From positions 1-32,499 of the forward strand of contig CALHDP010000157.1 of assembly GCA_938023085.1 (NCBI GenBank): a DNA stretch of 32,499 nt, given 5' to 3'. Every line of letters begins with the position of its first letter. Position 1 is the first letter of the stretch. Below the pieces are notes generated by a model, which had not been told where the DNA came from, did no database searches, and saw nothing but the letters and a program-made list of their open reading frames with translations. The stretch is from an uncultured Collinsella sp. (GTDB lineage: Bacteria; Actinomycetota; Coriobacteriia; Coriobacteriales; Coriobacteriaceae). Shown here in pieces: positions 16,527 to 24,764 of the stretch. Made by a program: the position numbers and the translations under genes.

Positions 16527-17090
16527 ATGGTTCCATCGCAGCATTCCGCGTTGAGGGGCGCTTTTGAGTGGATCGCGGTCATCGCGATCGCACTGGTCGC
16601 CACCTTCTTGATTCGCTCGTTTGTGGTCGAGCCCTTTGTGGTGCCCACCGGCTCCATGGAGTCCACGATCGAGATTGGCGACCAGATCCTGGCACAAAAG
16701 GTGAGCCTCGAGCTCGGTCAGCCCGTCAAGCAGGGCGATATCGTGGTGTTTCACAACCCCGATGGCACCTCCGAGCATGATGTTCTTGTCAAGCGTGTTA
16801 TTGCCACGGCCGGCCAGACGGTCGACCTGCAGGATGGCAAGGTGGTCGTTGACGGCCAGGCGCTCGACGAGGACTATACGACGGGCATGAGCTGGCCACT
16901 TTCGGTCCAAGCGCCCGGCGCTCAGGTAAGCTATCCCTACACCGTTCCCGACGGGTGCGTGTGGGTGATGGGCGACAACCGCGAAAACTCTGCCGACTCA
17001 CGCTACTTTGGTCCCGTCGATCGCTCTGATTTGATCGCTGTGGCGCTCGTGCGTTACTGGCCGCTCAACCGTCTGGGCGCTATCGACTAA
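16527..17090 (+). CDS. lepB: Signal peptidase I
   Basis: 187 residues from the ATG at 16527. Membrane serine protease that removes signal peptides from exported proteins. One membrane segment at about 13-30 is followed by the catalytic Ser43 (PTGSMEST), the general base Lys89 (HDVLVKRVIA) and the conserved GDNRENSADSRYFGPV box. The ribosome binding site GAGGAG at 16516-16521 is five bases from this ATG; the alternative GTG at 16521 overlaps the trmD stop and would add only two residues. A single-segment enzyme of this size is typical of Gram-positive bacteria. Co-transcription with trmD is likely. Confidence 0.95.
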   Translation: MVPSQHSALRGAFEWIAVIAIALVATFLIRSFVVEPFVVPTGSMESTIEIGDQILAQKVSLELGQPVKQGDIVVFHNPDGTSEHDVLVKRVIATAGQTVDLQDGKVVVDGQALDEDYTTGMSWPLSVQAPGAQVSYPYTVPDGCVWVMGDNRENSADSRYFGPVDRSDLIAVALVRYWPLNRLGAID

Positions 17091-17097
17091 AAACCGC

Positions 17098-17103
17098 TAT
17101 AGT
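17098..17103 (+). promoter_or_regulatory. Possible -10 box for glyQS
   Basis: TATAGT lies 46 bases before the glyQ ATG in the 59-base gap after lepB. No convincing -35 box is present, and a short palindrome GTACAGTAC (17102-17110) overlaps it. No T-box leader fits in this gap. Confidence 0.3.
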
Positions 17104-17149
17104 ACAGTACCTAACCGTGTAATCGTTTCGACGAGGGGATATTAGAGGC

Positions 17150-18061
17150 ATGAACGCTTCATCGCTTTCCTTCCAAGACATCATCCTGCGCCTCCAGCAG
17201 TACTGGGGCGAGCAGGGCTGCGTCATTATGCAGCCCTATGACTCCGAGGTCGGTGCCGGTACCTTCCATACCGCGACCACGCTGCGCTCGCTCGGTCCCG
17301 CCGAGTGGCGCACCTGCTATGCGCAGCCCTGCCGCCGTCCCGCCGACGGCCGCTACGGCGAGAACCCCAACCGCATGCAGCACTACTATCAGTTCCAGGT
17401 GCTCATCAAGCCTTCTCCGGTCAACGCCCAGGAGCTCTACCTGGGGTCTCTTGCCGCTATCGGTCTGGACCCCAACGACCATGACGTCCGCTTTGTCGAG
17501 GACGACTGGGAGAGCCCGACGCTCGGCGCCTGGGGCCTTGGCTGGGAGGTCTGGCTCAATGGCATGGAGGTCACGCAGTTTACGTACTTCCAGCAGGTGG
17601 GCGGCATCGAGGTCGACCCCGTGCCCGTCGAGATCACCTACGGCCTGGAGCGTATCGCCATGTACGCCCAGGGCGTTAACTCGGTCTACGACCTGGTGTG
17701 GAGCTACCTGCCCGACGGCACGCCCATGACCTACGGCGACGTGTTTTTGGAGAACGAGCGCGAGTTCAGCGCTTACAACTTTGAGGTCGCCAACGTCGAG
17801 ATGATGCGTCAGAAGTTTGACGACTACGAGGCCGAGTGCCACTCCTGCTTGGAGCGCAAGCTGCCGCTGCCGGCGTATGACTGCGTCATGAAGTGCAGCC
17901 ATGCCTTCAACCTGCTCGATGCCCGCGGTGCGCTGTCCGCGGTCGAGCGCGCCAACTACATCCTGCGCGTCCGCGCCGTCGCCAAGGCGTGCTGCGAGGC
18001 CTATATGGCCGAGGTCGCCGGAATCAACGAGAATGCCGATCAGGAAGGCGAGGTGGCGTAA
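17150..18061 (+). CDS. glyQ: Glycine--tRNA ligase alpha subunit
   Basis: 303 residues. Catalytic subunit of the bacterial heterotetrameric glycyl-tRNA synthetase, a class II aminoacyl-tRNA synthetase. Diagnostic segments are the N-terminal FQDIILRLQQYWGEQGC, GAGTFHTATTLRSLGP, then RRPADGRYGENPNRMQHYYQ and VDPVPVEITYGLERIAMY. Length is normal. The start ATG is preceded closely by AGAGG and further up by GAGGGG. It ends three bases before glyS, so the two subunits are made together. Confidence 0.97.
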   Translation: MNASSLSFQDIILRLQQYWGEQGCVIMQPYDSEVGAGTFHTATTLRSLGPAEWRTCYAQPCRRPADGRYGENPNRMQHYYQFQVLIKPSPVNAQELYLGSLAAIGLDPNDHDVRFVEDDWESPTLGAWGLGWEVWLNGMEVTQFTYFQQVGGIEVDPVPVEITYGLERIAMYAQGVNSVYDLVWSYLPDGTPMTYGDVFLENEREFSAYNFEVANVEMMRQKFDDYEAECHSCLERKLPLPAYDCVMKCSHAFNLLDARGALSAVERANYILRVRAVAKACCEAYMAEVAGINENADQEGEVA

Positions 18062-18064
18062 GCC

Positions 18065-20161
18065 ATGGCAGACGCTAAGGATTTCCTGTTTGAGATCGGT
18101 ACGGAGGAAATGCCCTCTGCACCGCTGAACAATGCCGTCAAGCAGCTTGGCACCATGATTGCCAAGGGTCTCGACGAGGCCGGTCTGGCCCACGGCGAGG
18201 TCCGCGTGATCTCGAGCCCGCGTCGCCTGGCTGCGCTCGTTGCCGACGTCGCCACCGCGACCGATGAGGTTCACGAGGTCAAGCGCGGTCCCGCGGCCAA
18301 CATCGCCTTCGATGCCGACGGTAACGCCACCAAAGCCGCCCAGGGCTTCGCCCGCAAGTGCGGTGTGGCTGCCGAGGACCTGGTCCGTCGCGAGGACACC
18401 GACGGACGCGAGTACGTCTTTGCCGAGAAGAACATTCCTTCCGCCCCGGCCGCCCCGATCCTGACGGCCCTGTGCGAGAAGACCATCGCCGGCCTGCAGT
18501 GGCCCAACTACCGTAGTCAGCGCTGGGGCCACGAGCATGCCACGTTCGTGCGTCCAGTCCGCTGGATCTGCTGCCTTTTGGGCGAGGACGTCGTGCCCGT
18601 GTCGTTTGCCGACGTGACGAGCGGCAACACCACGCGTGGTCATCGCGTGCTTGGCCCCGGTGACCATGTGGTCGCCAGCCCCGCTGTTTACGAGCAGGTG
18701 CTCGAGGACGCCGGTGTGCTTTCTGCCGAGCGCCGTCGCGAGGCCATCCTTGCCGGTATCGCCGAGGTCGAGGCTGCGCGCCCCGGCTGCCACGTCGATA
18801 CGCCTAAGAAGGTCTTTGAGGAGGTCATCAACCTCTGCGAGTGGCCGACGGTGCTCGTCGGCACCTTCGATGAGGAGTTCCTCAAGGTCCCGCACGAGAT
18901 CATCTGCGAGTCTATGCTCACCAATCAGCGCTACTTCCCGATCTATGACGGCGAGGGCAAGCTGACGCGTGAGTTTGTGGTCGTCTCCAACAGCAAGCCC
19001 GAGAATGCCGAGCGCGTGATCGACGGCAATGAGCGCGTCGTGCGCGCCCGCCTGGACGACGCCAAGTTCTTCTACGAGGAGGATCTGAAGATCTCCCTCG
19101 ACGAGTTCCGTGAGCGTCTGGCCAAGGTCGCCTTCCAGGAGAAGCTCGGCAGCGTGCTCGCCAAGTCCGAGCGTATTGAGCAGCTCGCGCTCGCTATTGC
19201 CCGCGAGGCTCACCTGGGTGCCCACCTGGCCGCCGACGCCGCTCGCGCCGCTCACCTGTGCAAGGCCGACTTGGTGTCCAACGCCGTCGTCGAGTTCACG
19301 AGCCAGCAGGGCGTGATGGGCGGTTACTACGCCAGCGCGATGGGGGAGAACGACGAGGTCGCACATGCTATCCGCGATCACTATCGTCCCCGCTTTGCTG
19401 GCGACGAGCTGCCCGAGGGCACCGCTGGCTGCATCGTGGCCTGCGCCGACAAGCTCGATACCATTGCCGGCATCTTTGCCATCGGCGAGCCCCCGACCGG
19501 CTCGTCCGACCCGTACGCGCTGCGTCGCGCCGCTATCGGCATCATCAACATCTTGCGCGACCGTCTGCCGATCGACCCCACGTCGCTGATCGACTTTGCG
19601 CTTGAGCTCTATAGCGAGCAGGGCATCGAGTTCGACGCCGCGGAGGTCGCCCAGCAGGTTCGTGACTTTTTCCACGGCCGTCTGGTGAGCATGGCCCGCG
19701 ACGAGAAGATCCCGGCCGACACCGTTGCCGCCGTTTCCGCGGTGCACATCATTGCCCCGTCGGTCTTCTTCGCCCGCTGCGCCGCCCTCGACGAGGCCCG
19801 CAAGAACGACGCCGAGACCTTCGACAACCTGGCTACCGCTTATGCCCGCGCCGCGCACATCTCCAAGCCCGAGCTGGGCGTGGAGTACGATCGCGCTCTG
19901 ATGGGCGAGGTCGAGCTTGCGCTTGCCGACGCCTCCGAGGCCGCTCAGACCGCCGTCGATGCCGCTCTCGCCACCGAGGATTATCCGGCCGCGTTTGCCG
20001 CTCTGGCCGCCCTGCGCGCGCCCATCGACCGTTTCTTCGATGAGGTTATGGTCATGGACAAGGACGAGCAGCTCCGCGATAATCGCCTTAAGCTGCTCAA
20101 CCGCTTCGAGGCCGTTTTCTCCGGCATCGCCAACATTGGTGAGCTTGCCCGCAAAAAGTAA
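18065..20161 (+). CDS. glyS: Glycine--tRNA ligase beta subunit
   Basis: 698 residues. Partner of GlyQ that binds tRNA(Gly). Recognised by the opening FLFEIGTEEMPSAPL, HEHATFVRPVRWICCLLG, the segment FTSQQGVMGGYYASAMGE, SSDPYALRRAAIGIINIL, and a C-terminal DALR-type anticodon-binding region ending in VMDKDEQLRDNRLKLLNRF. Length is typical. GAGGTGG at the end of glyQ is the likely ribosome binding site. This two-subunit enzyme is the common bacterial form; most other Actinobacteria use a single-chain type, so its presence fits the Coriobacteriia suggestion. Confidence 0.97.
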   Translation: MADAKDFLFEIGTEEMPSAPLNNAVKQLGTMIAKGLDEAGLAHGEVRVISSPRRLAALVADVATATDEVHEVKRGPAANIAFDADGNATKAAQGFARKCGVAAEDLVRREDTDGREYVFAEKNIPSAPAAPILTALCEKTIAGLQWPNYRSQRWGHEHATFVRPVRWICCLLGEDVVPVSFADVTSGNTTRGHRVLGPGDHVVASPAVYEQVLEDAGVLSAERRREAILAGIAEVEAARPGCHVDTPKKVFEEVINLCEWPTVLVGTFDEEFLKVPHEIICESMLTNQRYFPIYDGEGKLTREFVVVSNSKPENAERVIDGNERVVRARLDDAKFFYEEDLKISLDEFRERLAKVAFQEKLGSVLAKSERIEQLALAIAREAHLGAHLAADAARAAHLCKADLVSNAVVEFTSQQGVMGGYYASAMGENDEVAHAIRDHYRPRFAGDELPEGTAGCIVACADKLDTIAGIFAIGEPPTGSSDPYALRRAAIGIINILRDRLPIDPTSLIDFALELYSEQGIEFDAAEVAQQVRDFFHGRLVSMARDEKIPADTVAAVSAVHIIAPSVFFARCAALDEARKNDAETFDNLATAYARAAHISKPELGVEYDRALMGEVELALADASEAAQTAVDAALATEDYPAAFAALAALRAPIDRFFDEVMVMDKDEQLRDNRLKLLNRFEAVFSGIANIGELARKK

Positions 20162-20168
20162 GCTAGCC

Positions 20169-20182
20169 TGCGCATAAGCGCA
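20169..20182 (+). promoter_or_regulatory. Small hairpin before the ppsR ribosome binding site
   Basis: TGCGC (20169-20173), ATAA, GCGCA (20178-20182) form a perfect five-base stem directly upstream of AAAAGGAG. The same stem with loop GTAA occurs before ppdK at 21339-21352. Confidence 0.4.
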
Positions 20183-20195
20183 AAAGGAGCCCCGC

Positions 20196-21071
20196 ATGGA
20201 TTGCCCGGTCACCGCTCGTCCCACCGTTATCGTTATCTCCGACTCGCTCGGTGATACTGCTTGTGAGGTGGTGCTTGCGGCGTCCGGGCAATTTGATGAA
20301 GGGGCTTTTCGTCTCTTGCGCCTGCCCAAGGTGAACTCAGTGGAGCAGGTCAAGTCGTTTGTGGGTCCGCGCGTCGATGCCGACCATCGCGATATTGCCG
20401 TGTTTCACACCATTGTCGATCCGGCGCTTCGCGCCCGCGTGCTCGATTACCTGGGCATGCTGCATATCCGTTCGGTCGACCTGATCGGTCCGACGCTCGC
20501 CGTGCTATCGTCGCTCATCGGTGTGCCGCCCAAAGGCGTCGCGGGCGTGATTCACAGGACCGATGACCGCTATTTCCATCGTATCGAGGCCATGGAATAT
20601 TTCGTTGAGCACGATGACGGACGTGGTTGCGACGATCTGTCGGGTGCCGATATCGTGCTGCTGGGCGTGTCGCGCACATCCAAGACGCCGCTGTCGATGT
20701 ATTTGGCCTATCAGGGCTACAAGGTCGCCAACGTTCCGTTGGCGCATGGTATGGAGCCGCCCAAGTCGATTTACGAGGTAGACCCGATGCGGTTGTTTGG
20801 TCTGATTTCGACCGTCGACGTTATTTCTGAGATTCGCGATAGCCGCTTGGGCGACGACTATGCCCGTGCCGTCGCCGGCTCCTATGCCGGGCCCGAGAGT
20901 GTGCGCAGCGAGCTCGAGGAAGCCCGTGCCCTCATGAAGCGCCTAGGCTGCTTTGTGGTGCGTACCGATGGCAAGGCGATCGAGGAGAGCGCCTCCGAGA
21001 TCATTAGCCACTTGGAGGAAATCCAAGAAGCCCGTGCCCGCCGCGCCGCCCGCAGCGCTCAACAAAGCTAG
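20196..21071 (+). CDS. ppsR: Pyruvate, phosphate dikinase regulatory protein (PDRP, DUF299)
   Basis: 291 residues. Bifunctional kinase/phosphotransferase that inactivates PPDK by ADP-dependent phosphorylation of a threonine next to the catalytic histidine, and reactivates it by phosphate-dependent dephosphorylation. The family's P-loop-like GVSRTSKTP is at residues 157-165, preceded by DDLSGADIVLLGVS, with the N-terminal VIVISDSLGDTACEV. The identity is supported by ppdK being the next gene; a PEP synthase regulator would be the alternative, but the neighbour is PPDK. AAAAGGAG precedes the ATG. A G4/C4 hairpin follows the stop. Confidence 0.94.
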   Translation: MDCPVTARPTVIVISDSLGDTACEVVLAASGQFDEGAFRLLRLPKVNSVEQVKSFVGPRVDADHRDIAVFHTIVDPALRARVLDYLGMLHIRSVDLIGPTLAVLSSLIGVPPKGVAGVIHRTDDRYFHRIEAMEYFVEHDDGRGCDDLSGADIVLLGVSRTSKTPLSMYLAYQGYKVANVPLAHGMEPPKSIYEVDPMRLFGLISTVDVISEIRDSRLGDDYARAVAGSYAGPESVRSELEEARALMKRLGCFVVRTDGKAIEESASEIISHLEEIQEARARRAARSAQQS

Positions 21072-21077
21072 CTTATT

Positions 21078-21097
21078 GGGGTATCTAATAATGCCCC
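21078..21097 (+). other. Hairpin after ppsR, no T-run
   Basis: GGGGTAT (21078-21084) pairs with ATGCCCC (21091-21097), including one G-U pair, around a six-base loop. It is not followed by a T-run, so it is an mRNA 3'-end or pause structure at best. Confidence 0.35.
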
Positions 21098-21208
21098 GTC
21101 TAAAATAACTAACAAAAAATAATACACGATAATGATAAAGCGATTTAGCAAGAAACTTACATCTGACCTGCAATTCCCTTGCATTGGTATCTTCATAAGG
21201 TAACCACC

Positions 21209-21246
21209 TTTACCTACCGTTTACCGCCATATTTACCACGTTTACC
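21209..21246 (+). repeat. Four TTTACC direct repeats upstream of ppdK
   Basis: TTTACC occurs at 21209, 21220, 21232 and 21241, with start-to-start distances of 11, 12 and 9 bases, close to one helical turn. A near-inverse copy GGTAAC is at 21199-21204. They sit in an AT-rich part of the 297-base gap between ppsR and ppdK, about 40 to 80 bases upstream of a TATAGT candidate -10 box. The arrangement looks like a multi-site binding region for a regulator of ppdK. Confidence 0.6.
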
Positions 21247-21287
21247 AAACCCCGCGCCCTCTACGCAAGCCCGCTCAATGCTCGCCG

Positions 21288-21293
21288 TATAGT
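21288..21293 (+). promoter_or_regulatory. Candidate -10 box for ppdK
   Basis: TATAGT with no recognisable -35 box at 16 to 18 bases. A weak -35 together with upstream repeats would fit an activator-dependent promoter; this is inference. Predicted transcription start is near 21300, leaving a leader of about 70 bases. Confidence 0.35.
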
Positions 21294-21303
21294 TCCCTCA
21301 CGG

Positions 21304-21318
21304 CCCGCATTCGGCGGG
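21304..21318 (+). promoter_or_regulatory. Leader hairpin of ppdK, first
   Basis: CCCGC (21304-21308), loop ATTCG, GCGGG (21314-21318), a perfect five-base GC stem in the predicted ppdK leader. Confidence 0.35.
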
Positions 21319-21338
21319 TCGATTCGTCAACACGGTCG

Positions 21339-21352
21339 TGCGCGTAAGCGCA
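21339..21352 (+). promoter_or_regulatory. Small hairpin before the ppdK ribosome binding site
   Basis: TGCGC (21339-21343), GTAA (a GNRA-type tetraloop), GCGCA (21348-21352), just before GGAAGGGG and the GTG start at 21369. Matches the hairpin in front of ppsR. Confidence 0.4.
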
Positions 21353-21368
21353 TGGAAGGGGAAGTATC

Positions 21369-24119
21369 GTGAGCGATTGCAAGAGGGTTTACCGTTTTGG
21401 AACCGACGCCCAGGGCACCTGTGTCACCGAGGGCGACAAGTCCATGAACTTCGTGCTTGGCGGCAAGGGCGCAAACCTTGCCGAGATGAGCCGCATCGGC
21501 CTGCCGGTTCCCGGTGGCTTTACCATTACCTGCCAGACCTGTGTCGAGTACTCCGGTGCCGGCAACGTCTGGCCAGAAGGTGCACTCGATGAGATCGTTG
21601 CCGCCGAGGCTGACCTCGAGGCCCGCTGCAGCAAGAAGCTCGGCGATGCCTCCGATCCGCTGCTCGTGTCGGTTCGCTCGGGCGCTCCGTTCTCCATGCC
21701 CGGCATGATGGACACGGTCCTCAACCTGGGCCTCAACGACGACTCCGTTCAGGGCCTCATCGCCCAGACGCAAAACCCGCGTTTTGCCTGGGATAGCTAC
21801 CGCCGCTTTATCCAGATGTTCTCTAACGTCGTTATGGGTGTTGACGCCGACCTGTTCGAGAATGCACTGACCCAGGCCCGCTTGGTTGCCGGCGTTCGCG
21901 TGGACTCCGAGCTTTCGGCCGAGGACCTGCAGGAGCTCGTCGAGACCTTTAAGGGTATCTTCTCCGAGAACGTTGAGGCCGCCCTGTACCCCGAGCTCGA
22001 GGTTGTCGATGGCAAGCCCGTCTTCCCACACGATCCTGAGCTTCAGCTGCGCCTTGCCATCCAGGCCGTCTTTGGCAGCTGGATGAACGAGCGCGCTTGC
22101 ATCTACCGCAAACAGCACGGCATCTCTGACGAGCTCGGTACTGCCGTCAACGTCCAGGCCATGGCCTTTGGCAATAAGGGCGAGACCTCTGCGACCGGCG
22201 TCGCCTTTACGCGCAACCCGGCAGACGGCACCAAGGAGTTCTATGGCGACTTTCTGGTCAACGCCCAGGGCGAGGACGTCGTCGCCGGCATCCGTAACAC
22301 CGAGCCCATCGCCGACCTCAAGACCACCCCGGGCCTCGAGTCCGCAGGCGAGGAGCTCGAGCGCGTGTTCCTGACGCTCGAGGATCACTATCGCGATATG
22401 TGCGATATTGAGTTCACCATCGAGCAGGGCAAGTTCTGGATGCTCCAGACCCGCGTGGGCAAGCGTACCGCCACTGCCGCCCTGCGCATCGCTATCGAAA
22501 TGGTCGAGGAAGGCCTGATCACCCGCGAGGAAGCTGTGAGCCGTATCGATCCCGCGCAGCTCGACCAGCTCCTGCACCCGCAGTTCGATGCCTCCAAGAA
22601 GTACGAGGCGCTGGCCAGTGGTCTGAACGCCAGCCCCGGTGCCGCCGTGGGCGAGGTCGTGTTCTCGAGCGACGACGCCGTCGCGCGCGCCAACGAGGGC
22701 CGCAAGGTCATTCTGGTTCGCTGGGAGACCAACCCCGACGACCTGAAAGGCATGGTTGCCGCCGAGGGCATCCTGACCAGCCACGGTGGCAAGACGAGCC
22801 ATGCCGCCGTTATCGCCCGCGGCATGGGTACGCCCTGCGTCTGCGGCGTCGAACGCTTCCATATCGACGCCGCCGAGAAGGTCGTGCACATCGAGGGCAG
22901 TGACCGCGTGCTGCATGAGGGCGATGTCATCTCCATCGACGGTACCCAAGGTGTCGTTGTCAACGGCGCCGTCGATCTGGTTTCGGCCGAGCTCACCGGC
23001 GACCTGGACACCATCTTGTCCTGGGCCGACGAGATCCGTCTGGACGAGACCGGCGGCCATGCCAACCATGTGCGCGTCAACGCCGACAATCCCGAGGATG
23101 CTGAGCTCGCCCTCGAGTTTGGCGCCGAGGCTATCGGCCTGTGCCGCACCGAGCACATGTTCCTGGGCGACCGCAAGAACATCATCCAGAGCTTTATCCT
23201 GTCCGATGATGAGGCCGTGAAGCAGCAGGCCCTGGCCGACCTGCTCAAGGTTCAGACCGAGGACTTCCTGGCGATGTTCAAGACCATGTCCGGTCGCGAT
23301 GTGGTCGTCCGCCTGCTCGATCCGCCGCTTCATGAGTTCTTGGATAATCCTCGCGAGCTCGAGGTTGCCATCACCAAGAAGGAAGCCGCTGGCGCCAGCG
23401 AGGAAGAGCTTGCAGCCCTGTGCGCTCGCCTGCGTCGTATCGACGGCATGGTCGAGTCGAACCCCATGCTCGGCCTGCGCGGTGTGCGCCTGTCCGTCGT
23501 CTTTAGCGATCTGCCGCTCATGCAGGTTCGCGCCGTCGCTACGGCTGCTGCCCGTCTTATCAAGGAAGGCGTCGATCCGCGCCCCGAGATCATGGTTCCG
23601 CTCGTTTCCATCACGGCCGAGCATGTCCAGACCCGCGAGGTTATCGAGCGCGTGATCGCCGAGGTTTCCGACGAAGAGGGCGTCGAGCTCAATATTCCCG
23701 TGGGCACGATGCTCGAGCTGCCGCGCGCCTGCATGGTCGCTGATGAGATCGCCCATCACGCAGACTTCTTCTGCTTTGGCACCAACGACCTCACCCAGAC
23801 GACCTTCGGTTTCTCGCGTGATGACGCCGAGGCTAAGTTCATCCCGCTGTACATGCATAAGAAGATCTTGAAGGACAACCCCTTCGAGACCATCGACACG
23901 ACGGTGCTGGAGCTCGTGCGCATGGCCGTTGAGAAGGGTCGCGCCACCAACCCCGACATGCACTTTGGCGTGTGTGGCGAGCACGGCGGAGACCCCAAAT
24001 CCATTAAGGGCCTGTTCAACGTGGCCGACGTGGACTACGTGTCCTGCTCGCCCTACCGCGTGCCCCTCGCACGCCTGGCTGCCGCTCAGGCCAAGCTCGA
24101 GGCCAAGCGTTCCGCCTAA
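21369..24119 (+). CDS. ppdK: Pyruvate, phosphate dikinase
   Basis: 916 residues. Reversibly converts pyruvate, ATP and phosphate to PEP, AMP and pyrophosphate; in anaerobes it often works in glycolysis as a PPi-using alternative to pyruvate kinase. An N-terminal ATP-grasp domain (KGANLAEMSRIGLPVPGGFT; SVRSGAPFSMPGMMDTVLNL) is followed by the swivelling domain with catalytic His478 in GGKTSHAAVIARGMGTPC and the regulatory Thr476 two residues before it. The C-terminal TIM barrel carries Cys869 in VCGEHGGDP. Length is slightly above the usual 870-880. The start is GTG at 21369 with GGAAGGGG upstream. The neighbouring ppsR encodes the enzyme that targets Thr476. Confidence 0.97.
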   Translation: MSDCKRVYRFGTDAQGTCVTEGDKSMNFVLGGKGANLAEMSRIGLPVPGGFTITCQTCVEYSGAGNVWPEGALDEIVAAEADLEARCSKKLGDASDPLLVSVRSGAPFSMPGMMDTVLNLGLNDDSVQGLIAQTQNPRFAWDSYRRFIQMFSNVVMGVDADLFENALTQARLVAGVRVDSELSAEDLQELVETFKGIFSENVEAALYPELEVVDGKPVFPHDPELQLRLAIQAVFGSWMNERACIYRKQHGISDELGTAVNVQAMAFGNKGETSATGVAFTRNPADGTKEFYGDFLVNAQGEDVVAGIRNTEPIADLKTTPGLESAGEELERVFLTLEDHYRDMCDIEFTIEQGKFWMLQTRVGKRTATAALRIAIEMVEEGLITREEAVSRIDPAQLDQLLHPQFDASKKYEALASGLNASPGAAVGEVVFSSDDAVARANEGRKVILVRWETNPDDLKGMVAAEGILTSHGGKTSHAAVIARGMGTPCVCGVERFHIDAAEKVVHIEGSDRVLHEGDVISIDGTQGVVVNGAVDLVSAELTGDLDTILSWADEIRLDETGGHANHVRVNADNPEDAELALEFGAEAIGLCRTEHMFLGDRKNIIQSFILSDDEAVKQQALADLLKVQTEDFLAMFKTMSGRDVVVRLLDPPLHEFLDNPRELEVAITKKEAAGASEEELAALCARLRRIDGMVESNPMLGLRGVRLSVVFSDLPLMQVRAVATAAARLIKEGVDPRPEIMVPLVSITAEHVQTREVIERVIAEVSDEEGVELNIPVGTMLELPRACMVADEIAHHADFFCFGTNDLTQTTFGFSRDDAEAKFIPLYMHKKILKDNPFETIDTTVLELVRMAVEKGRATNPDMHFGVCGEHGGDPKSIKGLFNVADVDYVSCSPYRVPLARLAAAQAKLEAKRSA

Positions 24120-24157
24120 CGTTTTGGGTTTAGACGCCTAGCGTAGCCCCCTTCATG

Positions 24158-24190
24158 CCGCCCGTCTCATTCGTGAGACGGGCGGTTATT
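24158..24190 (+). terminator. Intrinsic terminator after ppdK
   Basis: A perfect 12-base stem, CCGCCCGTCTCA (24158-24169) with TGAGACGGGCGG (24174-24185), is closed by a TTCG tetraloop and followed by TTATT. The T-run is short but the stem is very stable. Confidence 0.8.
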
Positions 24191-24232
24191 CATGTGCTGG
24201 TTTTGTCTTTTTGTCTGCGTAAAAAATTGTTC

Positions 24233-24260
24233 TTGCAGCAGAAACCCGCGCGTGTATACT
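24233..24260 (+). promoter_or_regulatory. Promoter for rplS
   Basis: TTGCAG at 24233-24238, a 16-base spacer and TATACT at 24255-24260, with an AT-rich run just upstream. Predicted start near 24267, about 63 bases before rplS. Confidence 0.65.
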
Positions 24261-24329
24261 CGAATACGTTTGTTCAACTACGTGCCGGCCAAGGTAGTAC
24301 GGCACCTCTAGAAGAGTAAGGAATTGCAC

Positions 24330-24671
24330 ATGGATTACATCCGCGCAATCGAGCGTCAGCAGATCCGCGAGGACATTCCTCAGGTTCGCGTCGCCGACAA
24401 CGTCAAGGTTCACTACCGCATTAAGGAAGGCGACCGCGAGCGCATCCAGGTCTTCCAGGGCGACGTCATCCGCATGGCCGGCGCTGGTGCCCGCGAGACC
24501 TTCACCGTCCGCAAGATGTCCTTCGGTGTCGGTGTTGAGCGTACCTTCCCGCTTCACAGCCCCAAGATCGCCAAGCTCGAGGTCGTCCGTCATGGTCGCG
24601 TCCGTCGCGCCAAGCTGTACTACCTCCGCGACAAGGTGGGCAAGGCTGCTCGCATCCCCGAGAAGCGCTAA
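24330..24671 (+). CDS. rplS: 50S ribosomal protein L19
   Basis: 113 residues from the ATG at 24330. L19 lies at the 30S-50S interface. Conserved stretches are the N-terminal IRAIERQQIREDIPQ, GDVIRMAGAGARETFTVRKM and GVGVERTFPLHSPKI, with the RRAKLYYLRDKVGKAARI end. An upstream in-frame TTG at 24324 would add two residues; GTAAGGA is better spaced for 24330. It is normally adjacent to trmD, but here it stands alone between its own promoter and terminator. Confidence 0.97.
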   Translation: MDYIRAIERQQIREDIPQVRVADNVKVHYRIKEGDRERIQVFQGDVIRMAGAGARETFTVRKMSFGVGVERTFPLHSPKIAKLEVVRHGRVRRAKLYYLRDKVGKAARIPEKR

Positions 24672-24705
24672 GAAGATCGCAGCGTCTGTCCACTCGTTTG
24701 GACAC

Positions 24706-24735
24706 AAGGGTCACCTTCGGGTGGCCCTTCTTTTT
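24706..24735 (+). terminator. Intrinsic terminator after rplS
   Basis: AAGGGTCACC (24706-24715) pairs with GGTGGCCCTT (24720-24729), with one G-U pair, around a TTCG tetraloop. CTTTTT follows at 24730-24735. Confidence 0.88.
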
Positions 24736-24764
24736 ATCTGATTTGCATGCAAGGAGGGCCTGGT

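Noticed and set aside
17091..17149. A T-box or glycine riboswitch before glyQ
   Set aside because: The gap is only 59 bases, too short for either, and no conserved T-box sequence is present.
17159..20353. A 1064-residue open frame on the - strand opposite glyQ-glyS
   Set aside because: It mirrors strongly expressed, clearly conserved + strand genes. High GC and biased codon use remove stops from the opposite frame; its translation is repetitive and resembles no known family.
21327..23984. An 885-residue open frame on the - strand opposite ppdK
   Set aside because: Same cause: antisense shadow of a conserved gene, with low-complexity Leu/Gly/Asp/His composition and no recognisable domain.
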